Shown: piece by piece, positions 12,240 through 24,588 of the stretch | Position numbering within the stretch: position 1 is the stretch's first letter | Layout: each line of letters opens with the position of its first letter | DNA from: a candidate division KSB1 bacterium | GTDB taxonomy: Bacteria; Zhuqueibacterota; Zhuqueibacteria; Residuimicrobiales; Krinioviventaceae | NCBI GenBank assembly: GCA_034521575.1 | Contig: JAXHMJ010000002.1 | Span: 156,706 to 220,705, forward strand | Reading direction: 5' to 3' | Length of the DNA: 64,000 nt | Position numbers and translations under genes: made by a program | The notes under the pieces: generated by a model | What the model saw: only the letters and a program-made list of their open reading frames with translations | Databases searched by the model: none | Told to the model about the DNA's origin: nothing

Positions 12240-15072
12240 ATGGACTTTTTGAATAGAGCAATGTATACATCCATTTGCTGGATTTCGATTACTTCGTCTT
12301 CTCCACACGACAACAGCAACACTCTCTGCCCAAACCGATCCGGTGATCAATGTTGTTGATGTAAATTCAACCGTGGTGGGCAAGTATGAAAAAATCGAAA
12401 TTCGCTTTCATATTGAAAAAGCCGACTATGACAACCCCTATAATCCTGAAGAGATTGATGTGAGAGGGGTTTTTGTCGCGCCCTCCGGCAAGGAATGGAA
12501 TCAATATGGATTTTATGATGATTATCAAAACCAAAATATCTGGAAAGTCCGGTTTGCCGCCAACGAAACCGGCGCCTGGAGCTATCGGTTACTCGCTCAG
12601 GCCTCCTCGGGGAATACCTCTACAGAGCTGTTTCATTTTCAGGTGTCTGAATCCGATTATCACGGCTGGATCAAAGTTTCTCCGGATCATCCGCACTACT
12701 TTATGCATGATGACGGAACGTCGTTCTATGGGGTCGGACCCTATTACCCCTGGGGTGTCAGTAACGGGTCTTCCGGACTCGGACAATTGGAGGAATACGG
12801 CGCCAATTTCTGGGGATACTGGAATATCCCGTACGGCGGAGAGATTCGTATCATCGAATCCATGCAATCCGGTCTCGGACGCTATGATCAGGAAAAATGC
12901 GGACGTATTGATCAGCTCATCGAATGGTCTGAAGAGCGGAATCTGAAAATGATGTTTGCGATTTGGCCGCATATTTGCTGTCCAATACGGTCTGGGCGCA
13001 TCAATGGCATAACAATCCTTATAATAGCATTACATCTGTGAATGATTTCTGGAGCAGTGAGGAGGCATGGACGTATCAGGAACGGCAGTACCGCTATCTG
13101 ATAGCACGCTGGGGATACAGTCGTGCTCTGGGGATTTGGGAAATTGTCAATGAAATCAACGGCACCGACGGCTGGCAAAACGGACGCCGGGATGACGCCC
13201 GGCGCTGGGTCGGCCGGGTACATGATTTTTTCAAAGCCCATGATCCAACGGGGCGGCCCACCACCGCTTCTATGAGCGGCGGACAATACTGGCCCGAGGG
13301 CTATGCCGAGGTGGATATATCGAATGTACACATGTATGAAACCGGCTGGCTGGCGCCCTATGGCGGTAATCCGTTGCGCAGCAGCGTATATACTTATTCC
13401 AATGTCACCCGTCAAATGTGGAATGATTTTGAACAGCCGGCTATTCTGGGCGAAGCCGGTTATACGGATAATTACGGCGACTTTGGCGGAGGCACGCCCG
13501 AATATACGCAAATGTTTCATAATGCACTCTGGGCAAGCTGGGCGAACGGACTGGCTGCTACTCCCGTGTGGTGGCCGGCGATTTCGGCTCCAAACAACTG
13601 ATGACCCGTGATGTTATGGAGCAAATGAATGCTTTTGCTGAAATTGTCAAACACATTGATTACGCGCATATTCCGTTCCAGCCTGCGGATATCAGCGCGG
13701 CGGATTGCGATGCCGCGGCTATGCACGCGGACGGAACAGCGTTTGGCTGGCTGCGTCAGCAATATGGTCTTGATGTGTCCCGAACGTTGGTCAAACTAAA
13801 GAATGTGCCGGATACGTCCTATTCTGTCCAATGGTATGACCCTGGTCCGGTAAACTGATTTCGACCCAAATTGGCGCGGGTTCCGATGGGGTATTGACAC
13901 TGCGTGTGCCCGAGCTCGCTCAAAACCGATACCGGATATCGCTTTTTCTCCTCTCCGATCCAGGACGGCACTGAGCCCTATCAATTGAGCCTGACGGCGG
14001 AACCGCCGCGAATTTTAAATCAAGAGTCTTTTGCGTCCCGGCTTTGCTGTTATCTTCTTGATCGGGAGGGTCGATTGTGTCGTGAGGCTGCTCCCGGCGT
14101 GGAATTCCAAAAAACCGGTCCCGGCGAATTTTCCGGAGAAACAACACAGGTGGTGAAAAATGGTGTGGCATGTATTGATCTCCACGCCACCCCGGAGACC
14201 GGCGCTGCAACAATAATTGCTGCATCCGATGGTTTGGTGAACGATACGGTCGAGGTCCTGATCACAGACCGTATGACTGTGGATTCATTTGATGCTTATC
14301 AAAATCAGGCCACAGTCGAATCGGCCTGGAGTATACGCTCCGGTACACAACTGCAGTTCAGGTTGGAATCGGAACACGTGGATACCGATCCGTATGCTCT
14401 GAGGGTGAGCTATGGCGTCGGAAGCGGTTATGCGCCGTATGCTGCCTTGGTAAAAAAGTTGCATGACCGTGATTTTTCTGCAGCAAAATCCATCCGATTC
14501 TGGCTGAAACCGGACGAGCTTCAAACCGGGATTTTGTGGTAATGCTGAAAGAAAAAAACGGCCGCTATTGGACGTATCAGCCGCAGGCTGTTCTCTCAAA
14601 CCGGGAGCCTGTGTATATCTCTATTCCATTGGATCAATTCACAGCTTCTGACACGGCGACGCAAATCGATCTTGAGAATTTAAACGAACTGGCCTTTAAC
14701 GTGCTGCCCGGCATCGGGGGGAGCGGATTGGGTGTGATTGTTCTGGATAGTATTCTGTTTTCGACCGGATTGAGTACAGGCGTAAAAGAAAAACCGGCTA
14801 TCGTTCCGGATGATTTTTATTTATCTCCGGTTTATCCGAATCCATTTAACGCCTCAACCCGGATGACCTACCGGTTGCCAAAATCCGGACTTTTAAAAAT
14901 ATCTGTGATGAATGTACGCGGACAAACTGTAAAATTGTTAGTCAAGGAGTATCAGAACGCCGGTGTACATAATCTGGTTTGGAATGCTGAAAATGCAGAA
15001 ACCGGAGTTTATTTTATCAGGCTGCAAACCAAAGACAAAACGCTCAGTAAAAAATGTTTACTCTTAAAATGA
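12240..15072 (+). CDS. Secreted DUF5060/TIM-barrel glycoside hydrolase with T9SS tail (frameshifted)
   Basis: AAAAGGAG at 12227-12234 precedes ATG 12240; a signal peptide becomes readable after a frame change near 12275. The DUF5060-like beta-sandwich follows (EKIEIRFHIEKADYDNPYNP, VFVAPSGKEW, ANETGAWSYRL). Next is a GH5/GH42-like TIM barrel: SFYGVGPYYPWG, LGIWEIVNEINGTDGW (probable acid/base Glu), ISNVHMYE and FEQPAILGEAGYTDNYG (probable nucleophile Glu). After it come an Ig-like segment (13980-14270) and a jelly-roll carbohydrate-binding-like domain (14280-14780). The T9SS sorting domain has VYPNPFNAST near 14835 and ends in CLLLK. At least five frame changes are needed. The substrate is unknown; neighbours point to mannan or associated hemicellulose. 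About 940 residues in total. Confidence 0.72.
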
Positions 15073-15083
15073 AAGGCTTTTCT

Positions 15084-16401
15084 ATGAAACGGATCATTGT
15101 TCTTGTATCAGCTCTGATGTTTATGGCCTGCGCTTCCATGACGCAACAAACCGATTTTGTAAAAGTTGAAGGAACACAATTTATCAAAGACGGCAAACCT
15201 TATTATTTTCTCGGTACCAACGTCTGGTACGGCGCAAATCTCGGGATGCAAGGCAATCAGGGAGATCGTGAACGCTTGATACGGGAGCTTGATCTGCAAT
15301 CGCTCGGGAGTGACCAATCTGCGTGTCCTCGGGCGTCGGAACAAACCGAATATTTCAATACCGTTAAACCGGCGTTTCAGACATCCCTTGGAGTGTATAA
15401 TGAAGATGTGCTTCGGGGCCTGGATTTTCTTCTAAATGAAATGAGCAAACGTGATATGGTGGCCGTGATTTATCTCAATAATTACTGGGTATGGAGCGGC
15501 GGTATGGCGCAGTATGTGTCGTGGTGTGAAAATGAAACCATGCCCAATCCGTTTCTAAAAGAGTATGACTGGCATACATTTATGCTCTACAGCGGACAAT
15601 TTTACGCGCATGAACAGGCCAATCAGGCGTATCGTGATTATATCAAAATGCTTATCAATCGAGAAAATACAGTCAACGACCGATTGTACAAGATGTGTCC
15701 GACCATCACGTCCTGGCGATCTTGCCAATGAACCGCGCCCCAGACCGGGAAAGATCAGGATCAGCATATCGACCGGTTTATCCTATGGGGTCCGATGAAA
15801 CAGCCGCTTATATCAAATCCCTTGATCCCAATCACCTGGTCTCAACCGGAAACGAAGGCCTCAAGGGCTCGCTCGAATCCGAACGCTGCTATCTCGAGAC
15901 CCATCAGTCCGGGAATATCGATTACATGACCTTTCATCTCCGGATATCGAATTTGGGCTGGTTCGATCCGCAAAAGCCGGAAGAAACCTATCCCATCGCT
16001 GAGCAGAATGCACTCGACTATCTGAATCAGCATATTGAATATGCGAGACAGGTCGGCAAACCGGTTACGTTCGAGGAATTTGGGATTCCGCGTGACGGTC
16101 ATTCCTATTCTCCAGAGGCGACAACCCAATGGCGGGACAAATATTTTAAAACAGTGTTTGACAAGATCTATCAAGGCGTTGAATCCGGGTCACCTCTGGC
16201 CGGATCAAATTTCTGGGCCTGGGGCGGATATGGCAAAGCGCGTGACCCAATTCAGGAGCCGTTTTGGCAGCAGGGTGATGATCTTGTCGGTGATCCGCCG
16301 CAGGAACCCCAGGGAACGAGAACTCCGTATTTGCCGGAGATTCCACCACGTTGGAGATTCTGCGCAGTCACAGCACAACATTAAAACAACTCATTCAATA
16401 A
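15084..16401 (+). CDS. GH5 subfamily 7-like endo-beta-1,4-mannanase, lipoprotein (frameshifted)
   Basis: The ATG at 15084 starts a lipoprotein signal (ALMFMACAS), giving a membrane-anchored enzyme. The catalytic domain matches GH5_7 mannanases: FIKDGKPYYFLGTNVWYGANLG near the N-terminus, YLNNYWVWSGGMAQYV, the acid/base Glu in ANEPRP (codon 15730-15732) and the nucleophile in VTFEEFGIPRDG (codon 16076-16078). SNFWAWGG and GDPPQEPQG follow, both usual near the end of this subfamily. The C-terminus is best read in a shifted frame (NENSVFAGDSTTLEILRSH and onward), giving a stop at 16399-16401 rather than 16384. Frame changes occur near 15300, 15710, 15770 and 16320. It should cut internal beta-1,4 linkages in mannans at the cell surface, feeding the epimerase/GH130 route. 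Confidence 0.82.
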
Positions 16402-16411
16402 AGGCGGCCGT

Positions 16412-19312
16412 ATGCTACGCTATCTTTGTTTGTTCGTGTTCGGTCCTGTGCTTCTTTTTGCACAGGTAACAGGTTTTTTAGAAAATTTTAATGATCATGA
16501 TCTGGCCGGCTGGGAATCTCCGCACAGCCATACATTCGCACTTGCCGTTGTTGACAGCGCTTTGGAAATTACCTATACGCGCGATGCAGAAAGCGACGCC
16601 CTGGATGGGTTCAACTTTATCCCGCCCCGGTCTACAGCGACGAACAAGCCGTATATTTCCGTGCGGGTGAAATCAAATATTTCGACAGATACTCACCTTT
16701 AAACCGATTTGTATGAAAACGGCAATGACGGCTGGCTGCGATAGATGCTGGTGCTCCGATCATTTTGTGGCACACTATTACGTTCGAGTTGACACAACAT
16801 GACGGCGCCGCGCTGAATCGCATCTATATGTATCTGGACGGCGGCACCACAGTGACCAAACAGGGAACGATCTGTTTCGATGATCTTGCCATCGGCGATT
16901 CGGTCAGTGTAATTCAAACCCCGGCCTATACCGCACTTGAGCTTGCGCTTCAGCAGGCAACAGCCTTGTATGAGAACACGGTCAAAGGCGGCGGAGAAGG
17001 CGAGTTCCCTGCGGGATCAAAAGCTGATTTGCAGGCTGCAATCAATGCTGCCCGGCAGGTCTATGAGCAGGACGATGCCCCGCCTGATACAGTAAAAGCT
17101 ATGGTCTGGGATCTGTATGATGCCTGCGCTACTCTGGAGGCCTCTGTAAATGCCTCCGAGATGGGCCTGGTGGATCCCCATGCCACCAAAGAAACCCGAT
17201 ATCTTTACGGAAATTTACTGCAATCAGCCGGCAAAGGGCTTGTTTTCGGTATGCATGATGTAACCGGTTATGGTGTCGGCTGGAGCGGTGATGATGACCG
17301 AAGCGATGTCAAAGATGTTTGCGGAGATTATCCGGCTTTGTACAGTGAAGATGCCAATAAAATTACCCGCGGGCTGCAGGTCGAGAGAATGCGCTATCGT
17401 TTGACGTCTGCCTATCGACGCGGTGGCATTATCACCTTTTCATGGCATCAATATGATCCGGATGACCGACATTTTTATGCGGATCGGATCAATAATGAAC
17501 GTATTGTTGAAACGATAATCCCGGGCGGTGAGCGCCACTCGGATTATAAAGAAAAGCTGAGACGTCTGGCGCTTTTTCTCAAGAGCTTGCGCGGAGATAC
17601 CGGCGAGTCCATCCCCGTTATTTTCCGCCCGTATCATGAACATCTGGGAGACTGGTTCTGGTGGGGGGCAGCCCATTGTACGAAATCAGAGTACAACACC
17701 CTATGGCAATTTACAGTGGACTATATGCGCGACAGCCTGAATGTGCATAACCTGATCTGGGCCTTTTCACCGTCGCTGAATCACATTGATCAGGGTGATG
17801 ATTATTTTGATGTCTATCCCGGAGATGAGTATGTGGATATTTTCGGCACCGATAATTATTTTTCTCATCCTGTTTCCAAAATGGCCAGAGATCAGTTTCG
17901 CATTGGATTGCATAAAGTGGTGGAACATGCCAACGCGCGCAACAAATTACCGGCATTGACCGAAGTGGGGCAGGAAGGTCTGAAGCCATGACTGGTTTAC
18001 GGATGTGCTTTTACAGCCTCTCAAATATGACTCGCTGGCAACCTCTATTGCCTATGCCGCGGTCTGGCGCAACGAAAGCACGTCCCATCATTTTGCGCCG
18101 TACCCGGGACACTCGAGTGTCTCCGATTTTCTTGACTTTTACCATGATCCGTTCACTTTGTTTGAGCAAAATCTTACAGATATGTACAGTTTTCCTCAGG
18201 CGGATGAAACCCCGCCTGTGCTGACGCTTTTGCATGAGAATCCCTTTGTCGCGACCCACCTAAACATTTCAATCAATGCGGAAACCAATGAACGGGCGGA
18301 TCTGCGTTACGAAAGAACAGATGTCGAGTGGCAAGACATGCCCCACGAGTTCGGGGAAGGTCAGGGCGGACGCCAGCACAGCGCTATATTGAGCGCTCAA
18401 CAGGGAGCAGTTTACACTGTATATTCGAGCACGGGATCTTTACGGTAACGTATCTGAATCGTATTCCCTGAACGGTTCAAGTCGATACCCTGGCAGGCGC
18501 CGGTGCTGTGGACTGATCCGGCATATCCGGACCGTGATTGGAAACAGGCGGTGGCTCCTCTGGGATTCGGTGCGGAATTCGAAGGCTCTGCGACCCGGGA
18601 ACAGACCACAATCTATTTCCGCAAGCATTTTGAGTTTAATGGTCCGAATGAGCCGCTGGGACTTTTACTCAAATTCAACAGCGGCGCCGTGGCCTATATC
18701 AACGGAACAGAGGTTTATCGAACCAATGTAGCGTCCGGTGAATTGTCCGCTGATGATCCGGCCTATGAACAAAAAACCAACAACAAAATCGTAACATTGA
18801 GCAACGACCTCGTCTCTACGGTGATGCGTTCGGGAGAAAATGTACTGGCTGTTGAGGTGCATACAGCCGGAGAAGACAATCCGTTGCTTTCCATGGATGC
18901 CCGGCTTTTTTCCAGCACGACCTTTTATGTGGATCTCAACAGTGAGTGGCTGTATGACGATTCCGGACAGCGGCCCAACGATCGAACTCTGGGTGAAATT
19001 CTAACGGTAGAGGAACCCGATGATTCTGAAAGCAAGAGTCTGACCGTAAAAGACTATGATCTGAAACAGAATTATCCCAATCCGTTTAATCCGGTTACAA
19101 CGATTGAATATCATTTGCCGGCTGCTGAGCATGTGAAAATTGAAATCATTGATATGAACGGCAGACGTGTTTCTATGCTGGAAAACGGACTCAAACCCGC
19201 GGGCGCTCATCGTGTGTCTTTTGATGCCGGACAATTGTCCAGCGGGATTTATTTTTACCGGATGCGTACCCAATCGCATGTTCAGGTAAGACGCATGCTC
19301 CTGCTTAAATAA
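16412..19312 (+). CDS. Multidomain GH26 endo-beta-1,4-mannanase with T9SS tail (frameshifted)
   Basis: A signal peptide (MLRYLCLFVFGPVLLFAQ) is followed by an N-terminal jelly-roll binding-like domain (16460-16910) and a FIVAR-like helical linker (16918-17160). The GH26 barrel follows: VDPHATKETRYLYGNLL, GDYPALYSEDA, acid/base Glu in FRPYHEHLGDWFWWG (codon 17638-17640) and nucleophile Glu in LPALTEVGQEG (codon 17962-17964). A C-terminal beta-domain (18500-18940: IYFRKHFEF, LLKFNSGAVAYINGTEVYRTNV) leads to the T9SS sorting domain with NYPNPFNPVTTIEYHLP near 19075 and MLLLK at the end. Frame changes occur near 16690, 16745, 17990 and 18450. It should be secreted and act on mannan outside the cell. 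Adjacent to a second GH26 lipoprotein, so the pair covers free and anchored positions. Confidence 0.85.
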
Positions 19313-19340
19313 ACCGTTCAGCAGCCAAAGAATTTATAAC

Positions 19341-20516
19341 ATGGATAAAACTATGAGATTTTTATACAGCTTTTGTATCATGCTGCTTTTTCTGTCCTGT
19401 TCCAATGACAGCGGAACCGGTCCCAATGATCCCGGTCCCGCCCCGGAGGTTCAAATTGTCGATCCGGATGCAAGCCGGGAAACAAAGTATTTGTTCCATA
19501 ATCTGCGTAAATATATGGGAGACGCCGTGATGTTCGGGCATCAGGATGATCTCGCTTATGGGATTGACTGGAACAGCGAATACGGCAAGTCTGATGTCGA
19601 ATTGGTGGTCGGCGATTATCCGGCGGTGTACGGCTGGGACCTCGGGGATATCGAATCGTCATCTTTTAATCTGGATGGCGTTGACTTTGAAGGCATGAAA
19701 TTCTGGATGCAACTCGGATATAAACGCGGCGGCATTAATACTGCCAGTCTGCATCTGGACAATCCAGTGTCCGGGGGCGATGCCTGGGATACGGAGCGTG
19801 CGGTTCCGTACTTGCTGCCTGGCGGCTCGCATCATGAAAAATTCAAAGAAATATTAAATGATATCGCAGCATTTTTCAAGGATATCAAAGGAGAAAATGA
19901 TGAGCCCGTTCCTGTCATTTTCAGACCCTGGCATGAACATAACGGCGCCTGGTTCTGGTGGGGGGTCGGATCCTGCACCCGCAAACAGTATATCGACTTG
20001 TGGCGGTTTACCGTCGAGTATTTACGTGATACAAAAAATGTGCACAATCTGCTGTATGCCTATTCACCGTCCGCTTATGTCAGTGATGCGGAATATCTGG
20101 ATCGATATCCCGGAGATGATTATGTGGATATTTTAGGCCTGGATTGCTACAGTCTTTATTCCTCGGACCAGATTCCTACATTCAGGGCTCAGATTACCCG
20201 GCTTAACCGTATGGCCGCGTCCCGAGGCAAGGTGCCTGCTTTGACCGAAACCGGTTACGAATCGATCCCGATTAAAAACTGGTGGACGCAGTATCTTTTG
20301 AGACCGATAAAGCATGACAGCGCCACCTCGCAGCTTTCATTTTTGCTGGTATGGCGCAATTGGACGCGGAATCATCATTTTGCACCCTATCCGGGGCATT
20401 CCAGCGCTCCTGATTTTATCGAGTTTTACAACGATCCTTTGACCTGGTTCGAAGCTGATTTACCGGACATGTATGGAAGAGAGACGTTGATTAAAGTGTT
20501 TAGACTATATAAATGA
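19341..20516 (+). CDS. GH26 endo-beta-1,4-mannanase, lipoprotein
   Basis: This 391-residue gene is intact. The signal peptide ends in a lipobox (LLFLSCSN), followed by a Gly/Pro linker, so the enzyme should be membrane anchored. GH26 landmarks: VDPDASRETKYLFHNLRKY, GDYPAVYGWDLG, KRGGINTASLHLDNPVSG, acid/base Glu199 in FRPWHEHNGAWFWWG, and nucleophile Glu303 in VPALTETGYES. The short length (single domain, no T9SS tail) contrasts with the preceding multidomain GH26. It cuts beta-1,4-mannosidic bonds; whether it prefers oligosaccharides, as some anchored GH26 enzymes do, is inference. Start at 19341 or at the next ATG (19353); both keep the signal peptide. Confidence 0.92.
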   Translation: MDKTMRFLYSFCIMLLFLSCSNDSGTGPNDPGPAPEVQIVDPDASRETKYLFHNLRKYMGDAVMFGHQDDLAYGIDWNSEYGKSDVELVVGDYPAVYGWDLGDIESSSFNLDGVDFEGMKFWMQLGYKRGGINTASLHLDNPVSGGDAWDTERAVPYLLPGGSHHEKFKEILNDIAAFFKDIKGENDEPVPVIFRPWHEHNGAWFWWGVGSCTRKQYIDLWRFTVEYLRDTKNVHNLLYAYSPSAYVSDAEYLDRYPGDDYVDILGLDCYSLYSSDQIPTFRAQITRLNRMAASRGKVPALTETGYESIPIKNWWTQYLLRPIKHDSATSQLSFLLVWRNWTRNHHFAPYPGHSSAPDFIEFYNDPLTWFEADLPDMYGRETLIKVFRLYK

Positions 20517-20550
20517 TTGAAAAATGCAATATGACCAGGGAAGGAATTAA

Positions 20551-21787
20551 TTGAATATTCAGCCACAGCCCTATTTGATGAGAAACCGGGTGATGAAATA
20601 TGCCTGGGGGACACGGGACAACAAGGCCTTTATTCCGAGGTTTTTAGGTGAACCGGCTCAGCCGGGAGAACCTTATGCTGAATTGTGGATGGGAGCGCAT
20701 GCGGGCGCTTCGTCCCGAGCTCAATATGAACGGACGCTATGTTCCCCTCAGTCGGCTTGTTGAGCAATTCCCGGTAAAAATACTGGGATCTGAGGTCAGC
20801 AGGCGTTTTAACAACACATTGCCTTTTTTGTTCAAGGTGCTCTCGATTGGTGAACCGCTGTCGATTCAAGCTCACCCCAATAAGGAACAGGCTGTGACCC
20901 TGTTTGAACGCGATCCGGTACATTATCCGGACAGCAATCACAAACCGGAAATTGCCGTGGCTCTGGATCATTTGACCGCGCTGGTCGGTTTAAAACCCAT
21001 CGATGATATCCTGTATACCCTCGAGAAATATCCCGAGTTTGTACATTTCCTGGGACGTGGTTTTGTCAGTCGCTGGATGAAGGTGTTGCCTCTGCCTGTG
21101 GATCGGCATGCCGGTCATATAAAAACCCTGATTGTAGAAATTTTGCACCAGTCAGAAAAGCGATCGGATGATTTAGCCCGAATCCTCACAGAATTGTACC
21201 AGCGTCTTTGCCAACAAATTAGAGACCTTGATAATGCCGAAAAACTGTTTGTCAAGCTATGGAATACGTATCGGCACGGAGATGTGGGATTGGTCTTTGT
21301 GTTTTTACTGCAGATCATGAACCTGAATGCGGGCGACGCCATATTTCTTCGGGCCGGTCTGCCGCATGCCTATGTATCCGGTAATATTATTGAATGTATG
21401 GCCAACAGTGATAATGTGGTGCGTGTGGGATTAACGCCGAAATACAAGGATGTTCAGACGCTTGCTGATATTATTGACTGTGATCCTGCGCCTTTAACGG
21501 TATTGTCCGACAAAGGGATGAAATGCGCCTTTTATGAAACGCCGGTGGATGATTTTGATCTGGAAAAAATACGGCTGGGTTCTCAAAAAATAGTCACAAA
21601 AAACCGCCCCGAGATTCTCCTGATTACAGAGGGTGAAATCAAGTTAACCTGGCGCCAGGAGGGACCCCACAGCGCTTCCTTTGGCCGGGGCCAGTCTGTC
21701 TTTATACCGGCGTGCCTGGACGAATATGGATTAGAAGGAATCCCGGAGGCTACCGTGTTTAGAGCGAGCACTCCAGAGGCCATTTAA
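20551..21787 (+). CDS. manA: Mannose-6-phosphate isomerase, class I (one frameshift)
   Basis: A TTG start at 20551 is supported by GGGAAGGA at 20538-20545. Type I phosphomannose isomerase features: VMKYAWGTRDNKAF, PYAELWMGAHAGAS, zinc-site region PLSIQAHPNKEQAV, DSNHKPEIAVAL, LNAGDAIFLRAGLPHAYVSGNIIECMANSDNVVRVGLTPKYKD. It interconverts mannose-6-phosphate and fructose-6-phosphate in the cytoplasm and brings mannose from mannan into glycolysis. One frame change near 20720-20730 separates the first 57 residues from the rest. Its place directly behind the mannanases supports a catabolic role, though supply of mannose-6-P for sugar-nucleotide synthesis is also possible. A phosphomannomutase, needed to convert GH130-derived mannose-1-P, is not in the window. 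Confidence 0.9.
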
Positions 21788-21806
21788 TCATCAATCAGCG
21801 GAGCTG

Positions 21807-22468
21807 ATGATGAAAACAGTCAGTTTCATTTTATTGGTTTGGGGAATACAGGGTTTTGGTAGCAGTATCACTCAAGATTCATGTTCTTTGCATATTTCAG
21901 CATCGCCGTGCAGTACGATTGTGAGGATGCAGGGCCTTTTAGACGCATAGAACACTTTTACAAAGGGGTATTCGCAGAACAGTAAGCAGGTGTTCCAGCC
22001 CATGGACTCTTTGTCTATTTGCAATACAGGTTCAACAACTGTCAAAGCTCCACGACTGGTTTTCAACAACCGGGCCAACTGGTATTCAAATCAAACCCTC
22101 ATCGCAGAAATATTATCCGGCACTGCATCGGATCGTGAGAAAGCATTGGTGTTGTGGATGTATTTTGTGGAAAACCGCAGTCACTATGAATCTCCCGTTT
22201 CCGGCTGCAACATCAGTAATCCTTTGAAATGTCTTTCTGTTTCCGGATATTCGTCTTGCGGACCGATGTCGCTCGCCTTGACCAGTGCAGCTGATCTGGT
22301 CGGCATTGACCTTTCACTGGGTGCCTGCTGTAGACCCGGACGGTGACCGCATATTACGAGTTGCCGTCTATTCCAAAATTGTATTATCGCGTCGCCAGCG
22401 GTCTGTATTTCTGTATCATGCAGGCTCAGGGAATAACCCAATCCCGAACTGTAAAGCTGGTTCGTTAA
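21807..22468 (+). CDS. Secreted transglutaminase-like protein (frameshifted)
   Basis: ATG 21807 opens a signal peptide (MMKTVSFILLVWGIQGFGSS). Two compensating frame changes (about 21890 and 21985) restore a natural stretch, YDCEDAGPFRRIEHFYKGVF. The core resembles the transglutaminase-like fold: REKALVLWMYFVENRSHYESP, NPLKCLSVSGYSSCGPMSLAL (probable catalytic Cys), then in another frame FHWVPAVDPDGD (probable His and Asp), then AYYELPSIPKLYYRVASGLYF. A read-through to TAA 22466-22468 gives about 215 residues. Such domains act as proteases, amidases or crosslinkers; no substrate can be named. It lies between manA and a beta-helix-like T9SS protein. The in-frame TAG at 21948 disappears when the compensating shifts are accepted. 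Confidence 0.5.
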
Positions 22469-22572
22469 ATCCGGGTTGTTTCACCTGTCTTTTAAGGGAA
22501 AAAATTTATATATTGTATCATGCAGTATAAAAGTGAATCAAGGGTAGCTTTTATAACACAAAGGGATTCAAT

Positions 22573-24454
22573 ATGGCATTTCATTACATAGTCTCAGCAA
22601 TCCTGACAGCGGCATCATTGCTTTCAGCAGGTCCGTTTGATATTCTGACAGGACCGCAGTCGATTTCCTCAAAAGCGAACCGTCTTTCTAGGGACGGATA
22701 TCGGACGTTGCAGACCGGCGATGACTGGGTGATTGGAGAAACCGACCCGAACGAGACCGTGAATGTTTCCGGAAATTATTACCTGGACGGTAATCTTATC
22801 ATTGTGAATAACGGTGTTTTGAATGTAACAGATGCAAATTTCCGTATCAAAGGAGATATTTATCTTTTCGGAACGCTGAACTGAATATTTCCGCAGGCCG
22901 GGTAGAGATCATCCAAAGCTACAGCTATGAGCATCAGGCCCTGCTGCTCGATAACAGCCTTTTAGATATCTCTGATATCCTGTTTCAATCGGGCAATGAG
23001 AGCTGGAGTATTGGAATGACCGACAGCAGCCATTATGTGATGAAAGATTCCCGGATTGAAAACGGTTTTATAACCGTGGCGCTTATGGGCGACAGCAGGG
23101 GCACCCTCTCTCGGGTTGACACGCCGGGTGAGTTTCTCTGTATGGGCAGAAATGCGCTTGAATTTACCGATTGCGAGTTTTTGCTGCAATGGCTGGTTCT
23201 TCCGGATTCCGCCGAGGTGGACATGACGCTTCCCGAACAGTCGCCGTTATCCTGGAGTTTTTCTGACTGCTTGAGGATATTGCCGGCATTCCCTATTCGA
23301 TTCAAATCAATAACTGCCGTGATGTCATGTGGGGACTGATATCAGAAAACGGCTCAGAAGCTGTGTTCCGGGATACACGATTTCGCACCGTAGGGCTCAT
23401 GTTTAAACAATCAGATTCAGTTCATGTGAGCAATATCACCAATTCTTCATCACACACGAATGATGTGATCGGGGTGCCGGACAGACATTTGAAATTGATC
23501 AACAGTGATGTGCAGACCTGGAGTTATTATGCATCCGGTGAGGTACGACTAACGATTGAAAATTCTGTGTTTGGAGAATGTTTGTCACAAGACAGCTCAC
23601 ATGTCACGATAAACAACTCGGTTTGTGACGGGACCGGCGGTTATATAGGCGCATTCAACAAATCTGCAACCATTGTTGTAGGCAGCATGATCCGGTCGCA
23701 GGCAGTATCCCGCAACAATGCGTTTTTGATCGGCGCTGAATCCGCATTTATGGGGCCGCATATTAATGCGGATGAAGAGTCTATTATGTTTCTGGCTAAT
23801 GTCAAGACCGTATCAGAACCTGAAGCAAAGCAGTCTGCTGTCGTGTTTCAGTCTGAATTGTTCTATCAGGAAGGTAATATCGACAGTGAATTTCCTTTAC
23901 ATGGAACGGCGCGAATAAAAAGCGGTCCGGAATGCGATATTCAGTTAGAGGGGTATAAATTGCACTACAGCCCGGCTGCTCAAGATCCGGTATGGCGGAC
24001 TGTTGACGGTATGCGCCACAATCCGGTCTATCGCGGTCAATTGGGGATATGGCCCACTCACGGACTGGTTGCCGGTGATTATGCATTGCGTTTGACATTG
24101 TATCACAGCTGGAATGATTCTGTTTCTATGATTTCCCGCGCCAGACTTTTGGCGCCTGTTGGCCTTCAGGCAAATAGTGGGCAGATTCCTAAAGCGTTTT
24201 CTCTGGATCAGAATTATCCGAATCCTTTCAATTCGGAGACGTTGATACAGTTTTTTATCCCCGGAATTGAAAATGTGTCTCTGCAGGTTTATAATATTCT
24301 CGGGAATCTTGTCTTTGAAAAACAATATCCTATGCTAAAACCGGGTCATCACACGCTTCGCTTTAACGGAAAGGATTTGCCCAGTGGGGTTTACATTTAT
24401 CGCGTGTGCACCGATGAGCTTGAACTGAAGAAACGTATGATGCTTTACAAATAG
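22573..24454 (+). CDS. Secreted beta-helix-like protein with T9SS tail (frameshifted)
   Basis: A signal peptide (MAFHYIVSAILTAASLLSAGP) is followed by many short strands of the right-handed parallel beta-helix type: NYYLDGNLIIVNNGVLNVTD, FRIKGDIYLFG, LLLDNSLLDISDILFQSG, YVMKDSRIENGFITVAL, VTINNSVCDGTGGYIGAF. The C-terminal sorting domain has DQNYPNPFNSETLIQFFIP near 24210, then GVYIYRV, and ends in RMMLYK. Right-handed beta-helices are frequent in polysaccharide lyases and sugar-binding proteins, but no catalytic residues were identified. Frame changes occur near 22880 and 23270. It closes the run of + strand genes before the LacI-type regulator, so co-expression with the mannan genes is plausible. 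Confidence 0.68.
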
Positions 24455-24588
24455 TATCAATGTGCACTAAATTTAACGGCTGTCAGTCGTCGATGCGGCC
24501 TTTTAAATAATTCTTGTTTTTTTAGCTATTCATTGTTACTTTATGCGTCTACTTTCAAATATCATTTAAATTTAGAGGATCAATTGTA

